DNA of 64,000 nucleotides from Pseudomonas hunanensis (GCF_013393325.1 NZ_QJRC01000080.1:186001-250000), one strand, 5' to 3'; counted from the stretch's first letter, positions 1 through 8,324 are shown. The notes: generated from the sequence alone by a model not told the origin. Translations and numbers: made by a program.

Positions 1-1
1 C

Positions 2-859
2 GCCGAACCGCTGGGTATCAGCGTGGAACGCGCCGCATTCGGCATCACCACCCTGGTCAACTTGAACATGGTCAACGGCATCCGCCGGGTGTCGATCGAG
101 CGCGGCCACGACCCGCGTGACTTCGCCCTGATCGGCGCAGGCGGTGCGGCGGGCATGCACGTGGTACGCCTGGCCGAGGAAATCGGCATGCACACCGTGC
201 TGATCCCCAAGGTGGCCTCAGGCCTGTGCGCGTTCGGCCAGATCCTTTCCGACGTGCGCTACGACCAGCTCACCAGCCTGTCGATGCGCCTGGACACCGG
301 GCACGTGGACCTGGCGCAGCTCAACCAGGCCCTGGCCGAGCTGCGTCAGCAAGGCCTGGCCAACCTGCGCGAAGACGGCTTTGGCGACCAGGCCAGCAGC
401 TGCCACTACACCCTGGAAATGCGCTACCTGGGGCAGATCCATGAATGCAGCGTGGAACTGGAGCAGCATGCCCTGGATGACACAGGCCTGGCCGCACTGA
501 TCAGTCGCTTCCACCGCCGCCACCAGACCCTGTATTCGTACAGCGAGCCCGAAAGCCCGGTGGAGCTGGTGAACCTGGAGTGCTCGGTGATCGGCCACCT
601 GCCACGCCCGCCGCAACCCGAGCTGCAGGGCCCGGCCGAGCCACCCGCGGCGCAGGCGCAAAGCGTGCGTCCGATGCTGTTCAGCGCCGACGGCCAATGG
701 CAGCCCACACCGGTGTTCAATGGCAACCACCTGCTGCCCGGGCAGACCGTGCATGGTCCCTGCGTGATCGAGGAAGACACCACCAACATCGTGCTGCCGC
801 CTGGCTGGCAGGCACGGCTGGAGCCTTCGGCGACCTACCGGGTGACACGCGGGGCTTGA
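2..859 (+). CDS. Hydantoinase A / 5-oxoprolinase family protein, C-terminal part
   Basis: The frame is open from the left edge of the window, so the N-terminus lies outside; about 285 residues remain. The visible part has the glycine-rich IGAGGAAGMH segment and following LIPKVASGLCAFGQ stretch typical of the large subunit of N-methylhydantoinase/acetone carboxylase/5-oxoprolinase enzymes, which hydrolyse cyclic amides with ATP. It ends with the family's usual beta-rich tail (VIEEDTTNIVLPPGW). A strong hairpin with a T-run follows about 40 bp downstream, so this is the last gene of its operon. The partner hydantoinase B subunit would be expected upstream, outside the window. Substrate cannot be read from this fragment. 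Confidence 0.85.
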   Translation, partial: AEPLGISVERAAFGITTLVNLNMVNGIRRVSIERGHDPRDFALIGAGGAAGMHVVRLAEEIGMHTVLIPKVASGLCAFGQILSDVRYDQLTSLSMRLDTGHVDLAQLNQALAELRQQGLANLREDGFGDQASSCHYTLEMRYLGQIHECSVELEQHALDDTGLAALISRFHRRHQTLYSYSEPESPVELVNLECSVIGHLPRPPQPELQGPAEPPAAQAQSVRPMLFSADGQWQPTPVFNGNHLLPGQTVHGPCVIEEDTTNIVLPPGWQARLEPSATYRVTRGA

Positions 860-897
860 TCTGAAGGCCGGCGCGCGCCGATCATGGGCCTGATAAC

Positions 898-928
898 CGC
901 CTGGCAGCTTTGCGCTGCCAGGCGTTTT
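898..928 (+). terminator. Rho-independent terminator after the hydantoinase gene
   Basis: Perfect 11-bp stem (CGCCTGGCAGC at 898-908 with GCTGCCAGGCG at 914-924), 5-nt loop and a TTTT run. It lies between the hydantoinase stop and the AraC regulator start. Confidence 0.85.
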
Positions 929-1007
929 GCACAATAACAAGAGCTGCTTGAGTAGCTTGCCTGCAGTTCCTTTTTTCAATGCTGCCCTCTTTGAAAAAGG
1001 ACCCACC

Positions 1008-1964
1008 ATGCCCACAGAACTCTCGACCCTCGGCTGGCCACAGCCCGAACGCCAGGCGCGCTGGGCCGAAGCCATCAGTGACACCTATTTCCCGCTGAGC
1101 CTGGAGTTTGCCGCCGAACAACCGTTCGATGGCCACTTGCAGCGCTGGAGCACGCCAAGTACCCCACTCAGCCTGTCGCGCCTGCGTTCCAGCCAGCTGG
1201 GCTACTCGCGCAGCAAGGCGCACATCGGCCAGGACCAAGAAGCGTTCTACCTGGTGACCGTGCCGCATCGCAGCGAGGTGCACTTCGAACAGGACGGTCA
1301 TCAGATCAGCTGCCGCCCAGGTGGCTTCATCGTCGAGCGCGGCGATGCGCCTTACCGCTTCCATTACGGCACGCTGAATGACCTGTGGGTGCTCAAACTG
1401 CCCGAGCGTGCACTCAAGGCCAACCTGCTGGGGCACAGGCGCTATACCCGGCATTGTTTCGATGCCCGCCAGGGCTTGGGGCGCATTTTTGTCGAACAGT
1501 TGGACCTGTGCGCCCGCCACTTCGACGCTAGCCCCATCGCGGCCCGGCATCTGCTGCTGGAACAGGCTTCGGCCACCTTGCTGCTGGCCCTGCAACAGGA
1601 CGAGCGAGTGCTGGGTAGCGAAGGCAGCAACCTCAGCACCCTGCACCTGACGCGGGTGGAACAGTATGTGCAGCAACACCTGAGCGACACCGAGCTGTCG
1701 CCGCAAACCATTGCAAGTGCCTGCGGGCTGTCGCTGCGCTACCTGCACAAGCTGTTCGTGATCACGCCCTACACCCTGAGTGAGTGGATACGCCAGCTGC
1801 GCCTGGAGGCCGTGTACCGGCAATTGCGTGACCCGCATTGCCACCTGGCCATCGGCGAACTGGCATTGCGCTGGGGCTTTACCGACCAGGCGCAGTTCAC
1901 CCGCGCGTTTCGCCAGCAGTATGGGTGCACGGCGCGGGAGGTACGGGCTGCAGGCACCCATTGA
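1008..1964 (+). CDS. AraC family transcriptional regulator
   Basis: A 318-residue cytoplasmic DNA-binding regulator. The N-terminal two thirds fit the AraC-binding-like domain of FeaR-type regulators (SRLRSSQLGYSRSK, then a cupin-like DAPYRFHYG segment). The C-terminal ~100 residues carry two helix-turn-helix units: SPQTIASACGLSLRYLHKLF and the AraC signature LALRWGFTDQAQFTRAFRQQYG. The ATG at 1008 is preferred over in-frame codons upstream (from 927) because AAAAAGGACC lies just in front of it. It sits downstream of the hydantoinase gene but is separated by a terminator, so it is transcribed alone. It may control that operon, but the effector is unknown. Confidence 0.88.
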   Translation: MPTELSTLGWPQPERQARWAEAISDTYFPLSLEFAAEQPFDGHLQRWSTPSTPLSLSRLRSSQLGYSRSKAHIGQDQEAFYLVTVPHRSEVHFEQDGHQISCRPGGFIVERGDAPYRFHYGTLNDLWVLKLPERALKANLLGHRRYTRHCFDARQGLGRIFVEQLDLCARHFDASPIAARHLLLEQASATLLLALQQDERVLGSEGSNLSTLHLTRVEQYVQQHLSDTELSPQTIASACGLSLRYLHKLFVITPYTLSEWIRQLRLEAVYRQLRDPHCHLAIGELALRWGFTDQAQFTRAFRQQYGCTAREVRAAGTH

Positions 1965-1986
1965 GCCGAAAGCGAAGATTCCTACG

Positions 1987-2046
1987 ATGCACACCGACCC
2001 GTTGCGCCAGCCTCGCGATTATGGCTACGTGCTGCTGGAACAGGAT
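1987..2046 (+). pseudogene. Possible 5' remnant of a truncated gene
   Basis: An ATG at 1987 opens a frame of about 20 codons with strongly coding-like codon use (third positions mostly G or C), reading MHTDPLRQPRDYGYVLLEQD. It then runs directly into the 3' end of the oppositely oriented DUF2950 gene, where the frame becomes meaningless antisense sequence. There is no convincing ribosome binding site. It looks like the surviving start of a deleted gene, but it is too short to identify and could be chance. Confidence 0.25.
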
Positions 2047-2939
2047 CAATCCCCCGCCGGCACATCCACCACCTTCCAGCTGTCATCCGGGTCGAAGCGT
2101 TTCATCTCCTTGGCCAGCCTGTCACCGTGCGGCCCGAGGTCTTTCTCGAACACCTGGCCGTCATGGCTGATCATGAAGCTCATCACCCCGGTGTCGTCGT
2201 ACTTGGCCGGCCAGGCGACCATGGCGAAGCCACGGCTCATCTGGTTGCCGATAAGGTAGCTGTAGGCGCCGCCAGGGGCGGATGGGCCTTGTGCGTCGAG
2301 GATGCGGAAGTGGTAGCCATACCAGTCATCACCGATCACATCCTGGCCAAACAGCGGCCCCAGCGGGCTGACCTGGCCATCGCCGTCGTCATCCCAGTAC
2401 AAACCGTCATGCTTGCCGGGGTCGCTGAAGATTTTCTGCGCGTACTCCAGCGCACCGTTGCCGTTATGGTCCTGGGTGGCGTAGTCCATTTGCGCATCGT
2501 GATAGGCCAACAGCGACTGCAGCACGCCCAGCTCGTTGCGGCCGATGCGCCGGGCGCGGATTTCAGCGCTGCCGGCCTTGAGGTCGAAGCGCCAGCCTTG
2601 GCTACTTTTGGTCAACGGAATGGGCAAGGTCCAGTGATCGCTGCCCACCGCCAGGATGGCCTTGCCCTCGCCTGCCATGTCGATACTGTGCTGCGCACGG
2701 TACTGCTCCAGAAAGGTGTCCACGTCGCTGCGTTGCACTCCGCCGCGCGGGATGTAGGTGCGCCAGTCGTCGCCCAGCAACTGGGTCAGGCGGGCCTCAT
2801 CAGCTTTCTCCGTGCCCAGCGCCGCGACAAAGGATTCAACGGCTTTCTCTGGGGTCGGGAAAGCGTCCTGGGCAGCGGCCAGGGATGCGCAGGCCAAGCC
2901 CACTGTAAGCAGCATTGCCGCCAGTGCTGGACGTTTCAT
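2046..2939 (-). CDS. DUF2950 family exported protein
   Basis: A 297-residue protein with a signal peptide (MKRPALAAMLLTVGLACASLAAAQ, cleavage likely after AAA). It matches the DUF2950 family in length and motifs: FPTPEKAVESFVAAL near the N-terminus, an acidic central stretch (DHNGNGALEYAQKIF, LYWDDDGDGQVSPLGPLFG) and a YHFRILDAQGPSAPGGAYSYL core. The aspartate-rich DxDxDG-like segment could bind calcium; this is inference. Its ATG overlaps the stop of the upstream DUF3300 gene by four bases, so the two are translationally coupled. Known pairs of these families occur side by side in many proteobacteria. The function is unknown, likely periplasmic. Confidence 0.88.
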   Translation of the reverse strand: MKRPALAAMLLTVGLACASLAAAQDAFPTPEKAVESFVAALGTEKADEARLTQLLGDDWRTYIPRGGVQRSDVDTFLEQYRAQHSIDMAGEGKAILAVGSDHWTLPIPLTKSSQGWRFDLKAGSAEIRARRIGRNELGVLQSLLAYHDAQMDYATQDHNGNGALEYAQKIFSDPGKHDGLYWDDDGDGQVSPLGPLFGQDVIGDDWYGYHFRILDAQGPSAPGGAYSYLIGNQMSRGFAMVAWPAKYDDTGVMSFMISHDGQVFEKDLGPHGDRLAKEMKRFDPDDSWKVVDVPAGD

Positions 2940-4405
2940 CGACGACCTCCTCCGCCACGACGAGCGGGTGCACTGGGCCGAGAGATCTGGTGCCCGGCTG
3001 CACGCGATGCACTGGGCCGCTGGGCAAACGCCTGGCTGGTGCGACCACGGTTGGCCTGCGCATTGGTGCGCGATGGCGAGCGTACGCCATCGAAGGCGTT
3101 GTTACGGGCACGCCCTGCGGTATTCACAGGACGATTCTGACCGACTTGCCGCGCTTGCCCTTGCCGGCGTTGATCCATCTGGTTGTTCTGCTGCCGGCCC
3201 TGAGTGTTGCGTGCCTGCTGTTGACGGTCGGCAACCCTCGGATTGTCGCCACGGGGCTGTACACGGTTGCCCAATGCATTGCCCGACTTCGCTTCACGCA
3301 TTTGTTGGCGTGCCTGAATGTTGCTGGTGGCTGGGCGTTCGATACCCGCTCGGTCCATGGAGGCACGCGCCTTGTCACGCGCCTGGGCACGTTGTGCGTC
3401 ATCACCGCGAAATGCGCTGCGCTGGGTGGCACCGTCCAACTGGCGGCCGTACTGCTGACGGCTGCGCGCGTCGCGGTAAGGCACACCGTCACGGTTGACG
3501 GCATTGTGCTGCCATTTGTTCTGGTTGTTGGTGATGCGATTGTTGCCGTTGATGTTGTTGTAGCGGTTGACGTCGATGTCGATGTCATTGTTACCCCAGT
3601 CACAGTCGCCCCACAACGAGGCGACGATCGCAACGCCAGTACCGAAGGCCAGGCCTGCCACCAGTGCGGAGCCGGGGTAGTACATCGGCGGTGGTGGGTA
3701 GTACACCGGCGGTGAGGCCGGGTAGGCCCAGGTGCCATAGGTGGTGGTCGGGTTGTAGCTGGGGACGTACACCACTTGTGGGTCGGCCGGCTCGATGACG
3801 ATGGTGGTGGGCGGCGCGCTGGCGGTGACCACCTGGGTGCCGCCGGAAGCGGGTGCGGGTGCAGGGGCCGCTGCAGGGGCCGTGGTGGTTTGCACGGTCA
3901 CATTCTGGTACTGGTTGCTTTGCAGGTTGCCGGCAGCCTGCGCCTGGTGACGCAAACGCTGCACGCTGCCCATGACATCGTCGGGCTGGGCGAGGAAGGC
4001 ATCACCCAGGCGCTGTACCCAGACCGGGTCCTGGCCAAGGGTCGCCAGCACCTGCGGGAATGCCACCAAGGCTTGTACGCTCGGGTCCCAGGGCTGCTTG
4101 GCTACTTGCTTGACCGCCTCGTCGCCGGTGGCCTTGGGGTTGGCCTTGGACCAGGTCACCGCTTCACTGACCTGCCCTGGGTAGGTCGACGCCATCAGCA
4201 CCTGGGCCAACAGCGGATCAGGATACAGCGCGATGGGCGCGGTCATCTGATCGAGTTGTTCCTGGCTGAAGACCGGGTCCTTGGCTGCAGCCGTCTCGGC
4301 TGGGGGGGCTGGGTCCGGTGCGGGTACGTCTTCGGCCAGCGCCAGCCCGGGCGCCGCGCTCAGGCACAGGAGTGCCGACAGGACAGCAAACAATAGCGTG
4401 CGCAT
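2936..4405 (-). CDS. DUF3300 family exported protein
   Basis: A 489-residue protein. The start at 4405 is preferred over an upstream in-frame codon (4573) because it gives a proper signal peptide (MRTLLFAVLSALLCLSAAPGLALA) and has GGGG about ten bases in front. After a Pro/Ala linker comes the DUF3300 core (LDQMTAPIALYPDPLLAQVL... AVTWSKANP... LGQDPVWVQRLGDAFL). Next is a Pro/Tyr-rich membrane-proximal region (SPPVYYPPPPMYYPGSALVAGLAFGTG) and a long low-complexity Gln/Arg/Asn-rich tail ending GRR. The basic, disordered tail suggests binding to polyanions or peptidoglycan; that is inference. It is coupled to DUF2950 downstream. Confidence 0.87.
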   Translation of the reverse strand: MRTLLFAVLSALLCLSAAPGLALAEDVPAPDPAPPAETAAAKDPVFSQEQLDQMTAPIALYPDPLLAQVLMASTYPGQVSEAVTWSKANPKATGDEAVKQVAKQPWDPSVQALVAFPQVLATLGQDPVWVQRLGDAFLAQPDDVMGSVQRLRHQAQAAGNLQSNQYQNVTVQTTTAPAAAPAPAPASGGTQVVTASAPPTTIVIEPADPQVVYVPSYNPTTTYGTWAYPASPPVYYPPPPMYYPGSALVAGLAFGTGVAIVASLWGDCDWGNNDIDIDVNRYNNINGNNRITNNQNKWQHNAVNRDGVPYRDARSRQQYGRQLDGATQRSAFRGDDAQRAQARDKARASMDRAGIERPATSNIQARQQMREAKSGNALGNRVQPRGDNPRVADRQQQARNTQGRQQNNQMDQRRQGQARQVGQNRPVNTAGRARNNAFDGVRSPSRTNAQANRGRTSQAFAQRPSASRAAGHQISRPSAPARRGGGGRR

Positions 4406-4569
4406 CGCTAATCCCCATGAGGTCAGACCGCGTGGAATAAGGGTAGCAACGGCGGCGGGTTTGGCCAGATGCGAAGGCGCAAACTTTTTGTGCTCTAGCC
4501 AGGACAAACACCACACCAAACAACAAGGCCGCGAGCGTGCCCGTGACATAGGTGCTGATCGGGCGCTGC

Positions 4570-5229
4570 TCAACCACCCAGGGCAATGATCGCCAGGATC
4601 AGTGACGCGCCCACAGCTACCAGGACCACGCCGGTCAACTGGGTGCGTCCACCGGAATAGCGCGCCAACAGCCAGCCCGCCAGGTACAGCATGGCCAAGG
4701 CAACCCAGTTCGAGACACGGATGGCCGTGCCAGTGGTGTCTATCAGCAGGAACGGGATAACCATTGGGAACGTCGCCAGCACCACCAGCAGGAATGTCCC
4801 CAGCGCAGCCTTGAAATCATCCAGGCACAGGCGCGCCGGCATCGGGCGGGCGGCATCACGTTGCATCTGGCGACGTAGCACCTCCAACCCTTCGTCATCC
4901 AGTGCCAGGCCGATGCGTTCTGGCAGTGCATCAGCAATCAGCCTGCGCCCCTGGCCATCCTCAGCGGCCTGCAGGCGCGCCAGCAAAGTACGTGCGCGGG
5001 TGCGCTCGGTCCAGGTGCGCATCAGGTAGATGACCGCATCGGCCAGGCCCCAGGCCAGGTTGCAGCCAAGCGCAGCGACCAGCATCAGCCGAGCGTCTTC
5101 GCGCCCTGCCGTGGCCACGCTGAGCGAGCCGATGAAGGTCATAGCCATCAGCAGGCCAAAGATGACTTCGGTAATCCGATCGATTGGCTCCAGCACACCC
5201 CATTTACGCGGTTGTTCGCCTTGCCCCAT
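4570..5229 (-). CDS. VIT1/CCC1-like integral membrane protein
   Basis: A 219-residue protein with two hydrophobic helices near the N-terminus (VIFGLLMAMTFIGSL; LMLVAALGCNLAWGLADAVIYL), a charged cytoplasmic middle (TERTRARTLLARLQAAEDG) and about three helices at the C-terminus ending LILAIIALGG. This pattern and the closing ALGG resemble the VIT1/CCC1 family of iron/manganese transporters, here in a short form. Transport activity is inferred, not shown. The start at 5229 has an excellent GGGAGGG ribosome binding site; a further in-frame codon upstream lacks one. It lies upstream of the DUF3300 gene on the same strand with a 164-bp gap, so it is probably a separate unit. Confidence 0.6.
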   Translation of the reverse strand: MGQGEQPRKWGVLEPIDRITEVIFGLLMAMTFIGSLSVATAGREDARLMLVAALGCNLAWGLADAVIYLMRTWTERTRARTLLARLQAAEDGQGRRLIADALPERIGLALDDEGLEVLRRQMQRDAARPMPARLCLDDFKAALGTFLLVVLATFPMVIPFLLIDTTGTAIRVSNWVALAMLYLAGWLLARYSGGRTQLTGVVLVAVGASLILAIIALGG

Positions 5230-5256
5230 CACGCCCTCCCGGCCCCTCAGGAACCA

Positions 5257-5273
5257 TCGATAGTCACTATCGA
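5257..5273. promoter_or_regulatory. Perfect 17-bp palindrome between divergent genes
   Basis: TCGATAGT-C-ACTATCGA sits in the 130-bp region between the VIT-like gene (minus) and the lipoprotein gene (plus). Eight-base arms with a single central base suit a dimeric regulator binding site. The regulator is unknown. Confidence 0.4.
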
Positions 5274-5359
5274 GAATGGCAATTTCTACCGAACGCCGTG
5301 GCCACATAACCTAGCGCTATCGACTCGCCGCCCACGACCCCATTCCCTGGAGCTACCTG

Positions 5360-5611
5360 ATGAATACCCTGGCTCGCCTGCTGTCCGCCGCCCTTGCCGT
5401 GCTTGCCATCGCCATCAGCAGCGGATGTGCCAGCCACCCTGAACTGCGCCCGTACACGGCAGAAGAAGCCCGCCAGCTGCAGCTCGAAGCGCTGCAGCGC
5501 CGCAGCCTGTCCCTTGACGACTACGAGCAGCAACGCCGGGTGATCCAGCGCGCCGACAACCTGCCTGTGGTGACCGAAGCCGTCGACGCTGACCGCTCGA
5601 CCAAAGGCTGA
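5360..5611 (+). CDS. Small lipoprotein
   Basis: An 83-residue protein with a type II signal peptide: hydrophobic LLSAALAVLAIAISS followed by lipobox SSGC, giving a mature lipoprotein starting at Cys23. The mature part is a short charged helix (TAEEARQLQLEALQRRSLSLDDYEQQRRVI). There is a GGAG site seven bases before the ATG. No enzymatic motif is visible. It is followed after 81 bp by the TorF-type porin gene in the same orientation and could be its outer-membrane partner, but no functional link is proven. Confidence 0.75.
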   Translation: MNTLARLLSAALAVLAIAISSGCASHPELRPYTAEEARQLQLEALQRRSLSLDDYEQQRRVIQRADNLPVVTEAVDADRSTKG

Positions 5612-5692
5612 ACAGGCCAGCCAACGGTTCCATCCCTCCCCCTGCGCAGGTATCCTCTACCGCTCAACCGCAAGCCTTCCAGGACGGAGACC

Positions 5693-6412
5693 ATGATCAG
5701 GCCCCTTCTGTTGCTGAGTGCTGCAGTGCTTTTCAGCCCCGTGTTGCTGGCCCAGCAGATGAAACGCCAACTGGGCGATTTCGACTTCACACTCGGCACC
5801 ACGCCTTCGCGCAGCATGGCGCAAGGGCTTATCTCACCCAGCGCCGTCGGCGCATTCCACGGTGGCCTCGATTTCAGCCACGCCAGTGGCTGGTACCTGG
5901 GCCAGTACGCCCCAAGCATGGGCGTCACCCCCAATTCGACCCTGCGTCTGGACAGCTACCTGGGCTACAAGCATCAGTTTGACAGCAGCCTGGGCTACGA
6001 AGTGGGGTTGATCCATTATAGTCAGCCAAACATCGCAGGCCCCGACAGTTACGCCCTGTACGGGGGTATCTCGGTGCTGGGCAGCCGCTTCGGCGGGGCG
6101 CTGCGTGACAACCCCGACAACCGCACTGGCACGTTGTTCGCCGACTTCGGCCAACTGCCATTGTTCGACGCAGACTTCACCGTCAAGCTCGCCCACCACC
6201 GCCTGGGCACGCCCTTTACCATTGGCGATGGCAGCCAGGTGAATGCCTTTTCCGATTGGTCGTTGGAGCTGTCGCGGCCCTGGCTGGGCATCGACCTGAA
6301 CCTGATCTACAGCAACTCCAGCCTCAGTGGCGGCGGCTGTGACGCGTACTCGGGCATCAACACCTATTGCGACAGCGTGGTTACCCTCAAGGCGCAGCGC
6401 AGCTTCTTTTAA
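5693..6412 (+). CDS. TorF family putative porin
   Basis: A 239-residue protein with a signal peptide (MIRPLLLLSAAVLFSPVLLAQ) and a beta-barrel-like pattern of alternating aromatic and polar residues: GGLDFSHASGWYLGQY, LRLDSYLGYKHQF, YEVGLIHYSQPN, YALYGGISVLGSRFGGAL, NLIYSNSSLSG. This matches the TorF/gcw_chp family (TIGR02001) of putative outer-membrane porins. It ends in SFF, a phenylalanine C-terminus as used for BAM recognition. The central strand region YALYGGISV is usually YxYxGxxY-like in the family. The gene converges on the DMT exporter, overlapping it by four bases. Substrate is unknown. Confidence 0.75.
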   Translation: MIRPLLLLSAAVLFSPVLLAQQMKRQLGDFDFTLGTTPSRSMAQGLISPSAVGAFHGGLDFSHASGWYLGQYAPSMGVTPNSTLRLDSYLGYKHQFDSSLGYEVGLIHYSQPNIAGPDSYALYGGISVLGSRFGGALRDNPDNRTGTLFADFGQLPLFDADFTVKLAHHRLGTPFTIGDGSQVNAFSDWSLELSRPWLGIDLNLIYSNSSLSGGGCDAYSGINTYCDSVVTLKAQRSFF

Positions 6413-7281
6413 CGACGCGGTGCCAGCGCCAGGGCAATACCGCCCAAAACCACCACGCAGGCAATCAGCAAACGCAACGACAACGGCTCACCGATCAAGG
6501 CAACCCCACCCAATGCGGCAATCACCGGCACGCTAAGCTGCAGGGTCGCCGCCTGTTGCGCACTGATCTGCCTGACCACGCCATACCACACGGCGTAGCC
6601 GGCGCCAGAAGCCAGCACACCGGAGCCCAGGGCATACAACAAGCCGAGTGGCGTAAAGTGCGGGCCGGCGCCCAGCGACAGCATCGGTAGCAGCAGCATC
6701 AGGCAAGGCAGGCTGCGGGAAAAATTGCCCGCGGTGTCGGCCAGCGGCCTGGGCGAGCCTTTGCCCAGCAGCGTATACACGCCCCAGGCCACGCCGGACA
6801 AGGCCATCAGCAAGGCACTGGCCAACGGCGGCGCCGAGGCACCGGGCAAAAGAAGCACCAGCAGGCCGGCAAAGGCGATCAGCATGCCCAGCAGCATGCG
6901 CACCGTGATGTGTTCACCCTTGTACCAGGCAAAGCCGAACATGGTGATCTGCACTGCACCGAACAGCAACAATGCGCCCGCGCCTGCCCCCAATTGCAGA
7001 TACGCCGCAGAAAACAGGAACGCGTACAGGAACAGGGCCAGGCCGCCCCGCCAACTGCCACCCATGGCCTGCGCCGGCCTGCGCAGGCGGATCAGCAACA
7101 ACAGAAACAACGCACCACTGGTCAGGCGCACCACGGTGAAGGATGCCGGGTCGATGGCCCCGTCTTTCAGCGCCAGCCGGCAAAACACCGAGTTGGCAGC
7201 GAAAGCCACCAGGCTGAACAGTGCAGGCCAAAGCCAGGCCCTGGCCTTGCGGTGGGCAAGCGTGGTGGTGCCGGTGCTCAT
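6409..7281 (-). CDS. EamA/DMT superfamily transporter
   Basis: A 290-residue inner-membrane protein with ten predicted helices arranged as two EamA repeats. The first runs through LWPALFSLVAFAANSVFCRLAL and FAGLLVLLLPG. The second begins LASALLMALSGVAWGVYTLLGKG and ends LRLLIACVVVLGGIALAL. Drug/metabolite exporters of this family move small metabolites or xenobiotics out of the cell. It lies downstream of the RidA-family gene on the same strand with a 109-bp gap, so it may be read from the MerR-type promoter in front of that gene. Substrate is unknown. Confidence 0.85.
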   Translation of the reverse strand: MSTGTTTLAHRKARAWLWPALFSLVAFAANSVFCRLALKDGAIDPASFTVVRLTSGALFLLLLIRLRRPAQAMGGSWRGGLALFLYAFLFSAAYLQLGAGAGALLLFGAVQITMFGFAWYKGEHITVRMLLGMLIAFAGLLVLLLPGASAPPLASALLMALSGVAWGVYTLLGKGSPRPLADTAGNFSRSLPCLMLLLPMLSLGAGPHFTPLGLLYALGSGVLASGAGYAVWYGVVRQISAQQAATLQLSVPVIAALGGVALIGEPLSLRLLIACVVVLGGIALALAPRR

Positions 7282-7390
7282 GGTGTGGTCACCTCTGAGT
7301 AAACATTGTTGTCATGGCGGCAATGCTGAAAGGGCCAGCACCGATATACAACAAAGTGATTCCTGGGCGCCACCGGTGAATCGCCCGGCG

Positions 7391-7801
7391 CTACAGCACA
7401 GCTACGGCCTCGATCTCGACCAACATGGCATCCAGCGCCAGCCGGGGCACCGGTATCAGCGTGCAGGTCGGTTTCATGTGTGGGCCCCAGGCCTTGTCGG
7501 CTTCGGCGACCCATTGGCGAAGGCGCGCTTCGGAATGCTCGACAATCAGCAGGGTCAACTTGAACACCTGCGCCAGGCTGGCACCTTTCGACGCCAGGGC
7601 CAGCTCCAGGTTGGCCAGTGCCTGGCGGGCCTGTTCGGCGAACAATGGCGACAACTGGCCGTTGCTGTCCTCTCCACCCTGGCCGGCGATGAACAGCAGA
7701 CGGCTGTCGGCGCGCACTTCGGCGACATGGGAATAGGCGTTGCCACTGGGGTCGTACAGGCCTTCGGGGTTGCTTAGCTGGAATGCACTTGATGGGGTCA
7801 C
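7391..7801 (-). CDS. RidA family protein (Rid/YjgF/UK114)
   Basis: A 136-residue protein of normal length for the Rid family. It has the usual opening NPEGLYDP, the core strand RLLFIAGQGGEDSNGQL, the helix FAEQARQALANLELALASKGASLAQVFKLTLLI and the closing RPxxTL-like segment, here KPTCTLIPVPRLALDAMLVEIEAVAVL. The catalytic Arg of true RidA, normally in the RxC/RxT position before the last strand, is replaced by Lys (HMKPTCT), so enamine deaminase activity is doubtful and it is probably an Rid2-7-type member. It is first in a probable two-gene unit with the DMT exporter, behind a MerR-type promoter. Confidence 0.82.
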   Translation of the reverse strand: MTPSSAFQLSNPEGLYDPSGNAYSHVAEVRADSRLLFIAGQGGEDSNGQLSPLFAEQARQALANLELALASKGASLAQVFKLTLLIVEHSEARLRQWVAEADKAWGPHMKPTCTLIPVPRLALDAMLVEIEAVAVL

Positions 7802-7833
7802 GACACGCCCTCGCTTGGTTGAAAGAGTGGCGC

Positions 7834-7864
7834 AGTATCAGACCTTGAGTTAACTCGAGGTCAA
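7834..7864 (-). promoter_or_regulatory. MerR-family type promoter with palindromic operator
   Basis: Reading the minus strand: TTGACC (7864-7859), a 19-bp spacer, then GATACT (7839-7834). The spacer region contains the near-perfect dyad CCTCGAGTTAACTCAAGG (7860-7843), one mismatch between arms. The overlong 19-bp spacer with a centred dyad is the hallmark of promoters activated by MerR-family proteins. The dyad resembles the SoxR box (CCTCAAGTTAACTTGAGG) with two differences. It drives the RidA-family gene starting 33 bp downstream. Confidence 0.65.
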
Positions 7865-7990
7865 GCACAGAGTAGGACGTTTCGCACAAGGCAATGTGCT
7901 GCTTGAACCACGCGTCTGTTTGCGCACTGGCGGCCCGGTAGTAGATTGCAGGACCCGGCATGGAGGCCTGTCCATAACAAGGAAATGCTC

Positions 7991-8317
7991 ATGAGCAAGT
8001 ATGATTTTCAGCTGGCCTATACCATCAAACCGCACAACGCTGCCCACGATGAAGCCGACGCCGCGCAAGCGCGCCTGCACCTGCGCGTGAAGCTCGGCCT
8101 GGACACCGTCGAGCATATCGAAACCACTTTGCTCGGGGTCATCACCCTCAAAAGCGCCACTGTCGCAGACCGCAAGCGGGAAGCTGAGAAGCTGCTTCAC
8201 GATTACATCCATGACGCGCTCAAACAGTTGCGCGTTCTGTCCACCGTAGAATTCTACGGCTGCCTGATGGTGGACGGGTTGGGCCCGGCCGTACGCTTCG
8301 ACATCCTGCCCAGATGA
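7991..8317 (+). CDS. Conserved hypothetical protein (108 aa)
   Basis: A soluble 108-residue protein, MSKYDFQLAYTIKPH onward, with no signal peptide, membrane segment or catalytic motif I recognise. It contains a helical middle (DRKREAEKLLHDYIHDALKQLRV) and ends with strand-like LSTVEFYGCLMVDGLGPAVRFDILP, an alpha/beta pattern. The start at 7991 is preferred over an in-frame codon 45 bases upstream because AAGGAA precedes it at suitable distance. It is followed immediately by a strong bidirectional hairpin, so it is a single-gene unit. Confidence 0.7.
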   Translation: MSKYDFQLAYTIKPHNAAHDEADAAQARLHLRVKLGLDTVEHIETTLLGVITLKSATVADRKREAEKLLHDYIHDALKQLRVLSTVEFYGCLMVDGLGPAVRFDILPR

Positions 8318-8324
8318 ACCTCGA

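Noticed and set aside
4500..4586. Short hydrophobic minus-strand frame (PISTYVTGTLAALLFGVVFVLARAQ) after the VIT-like gene
   Set aside because: It starts at a weak TTG without a ribosome binding site, and its continuation is antisense-like sequence inside the DUF3300 gene. It may be a chance frame or a frameshifted relic; evidence is too thin.
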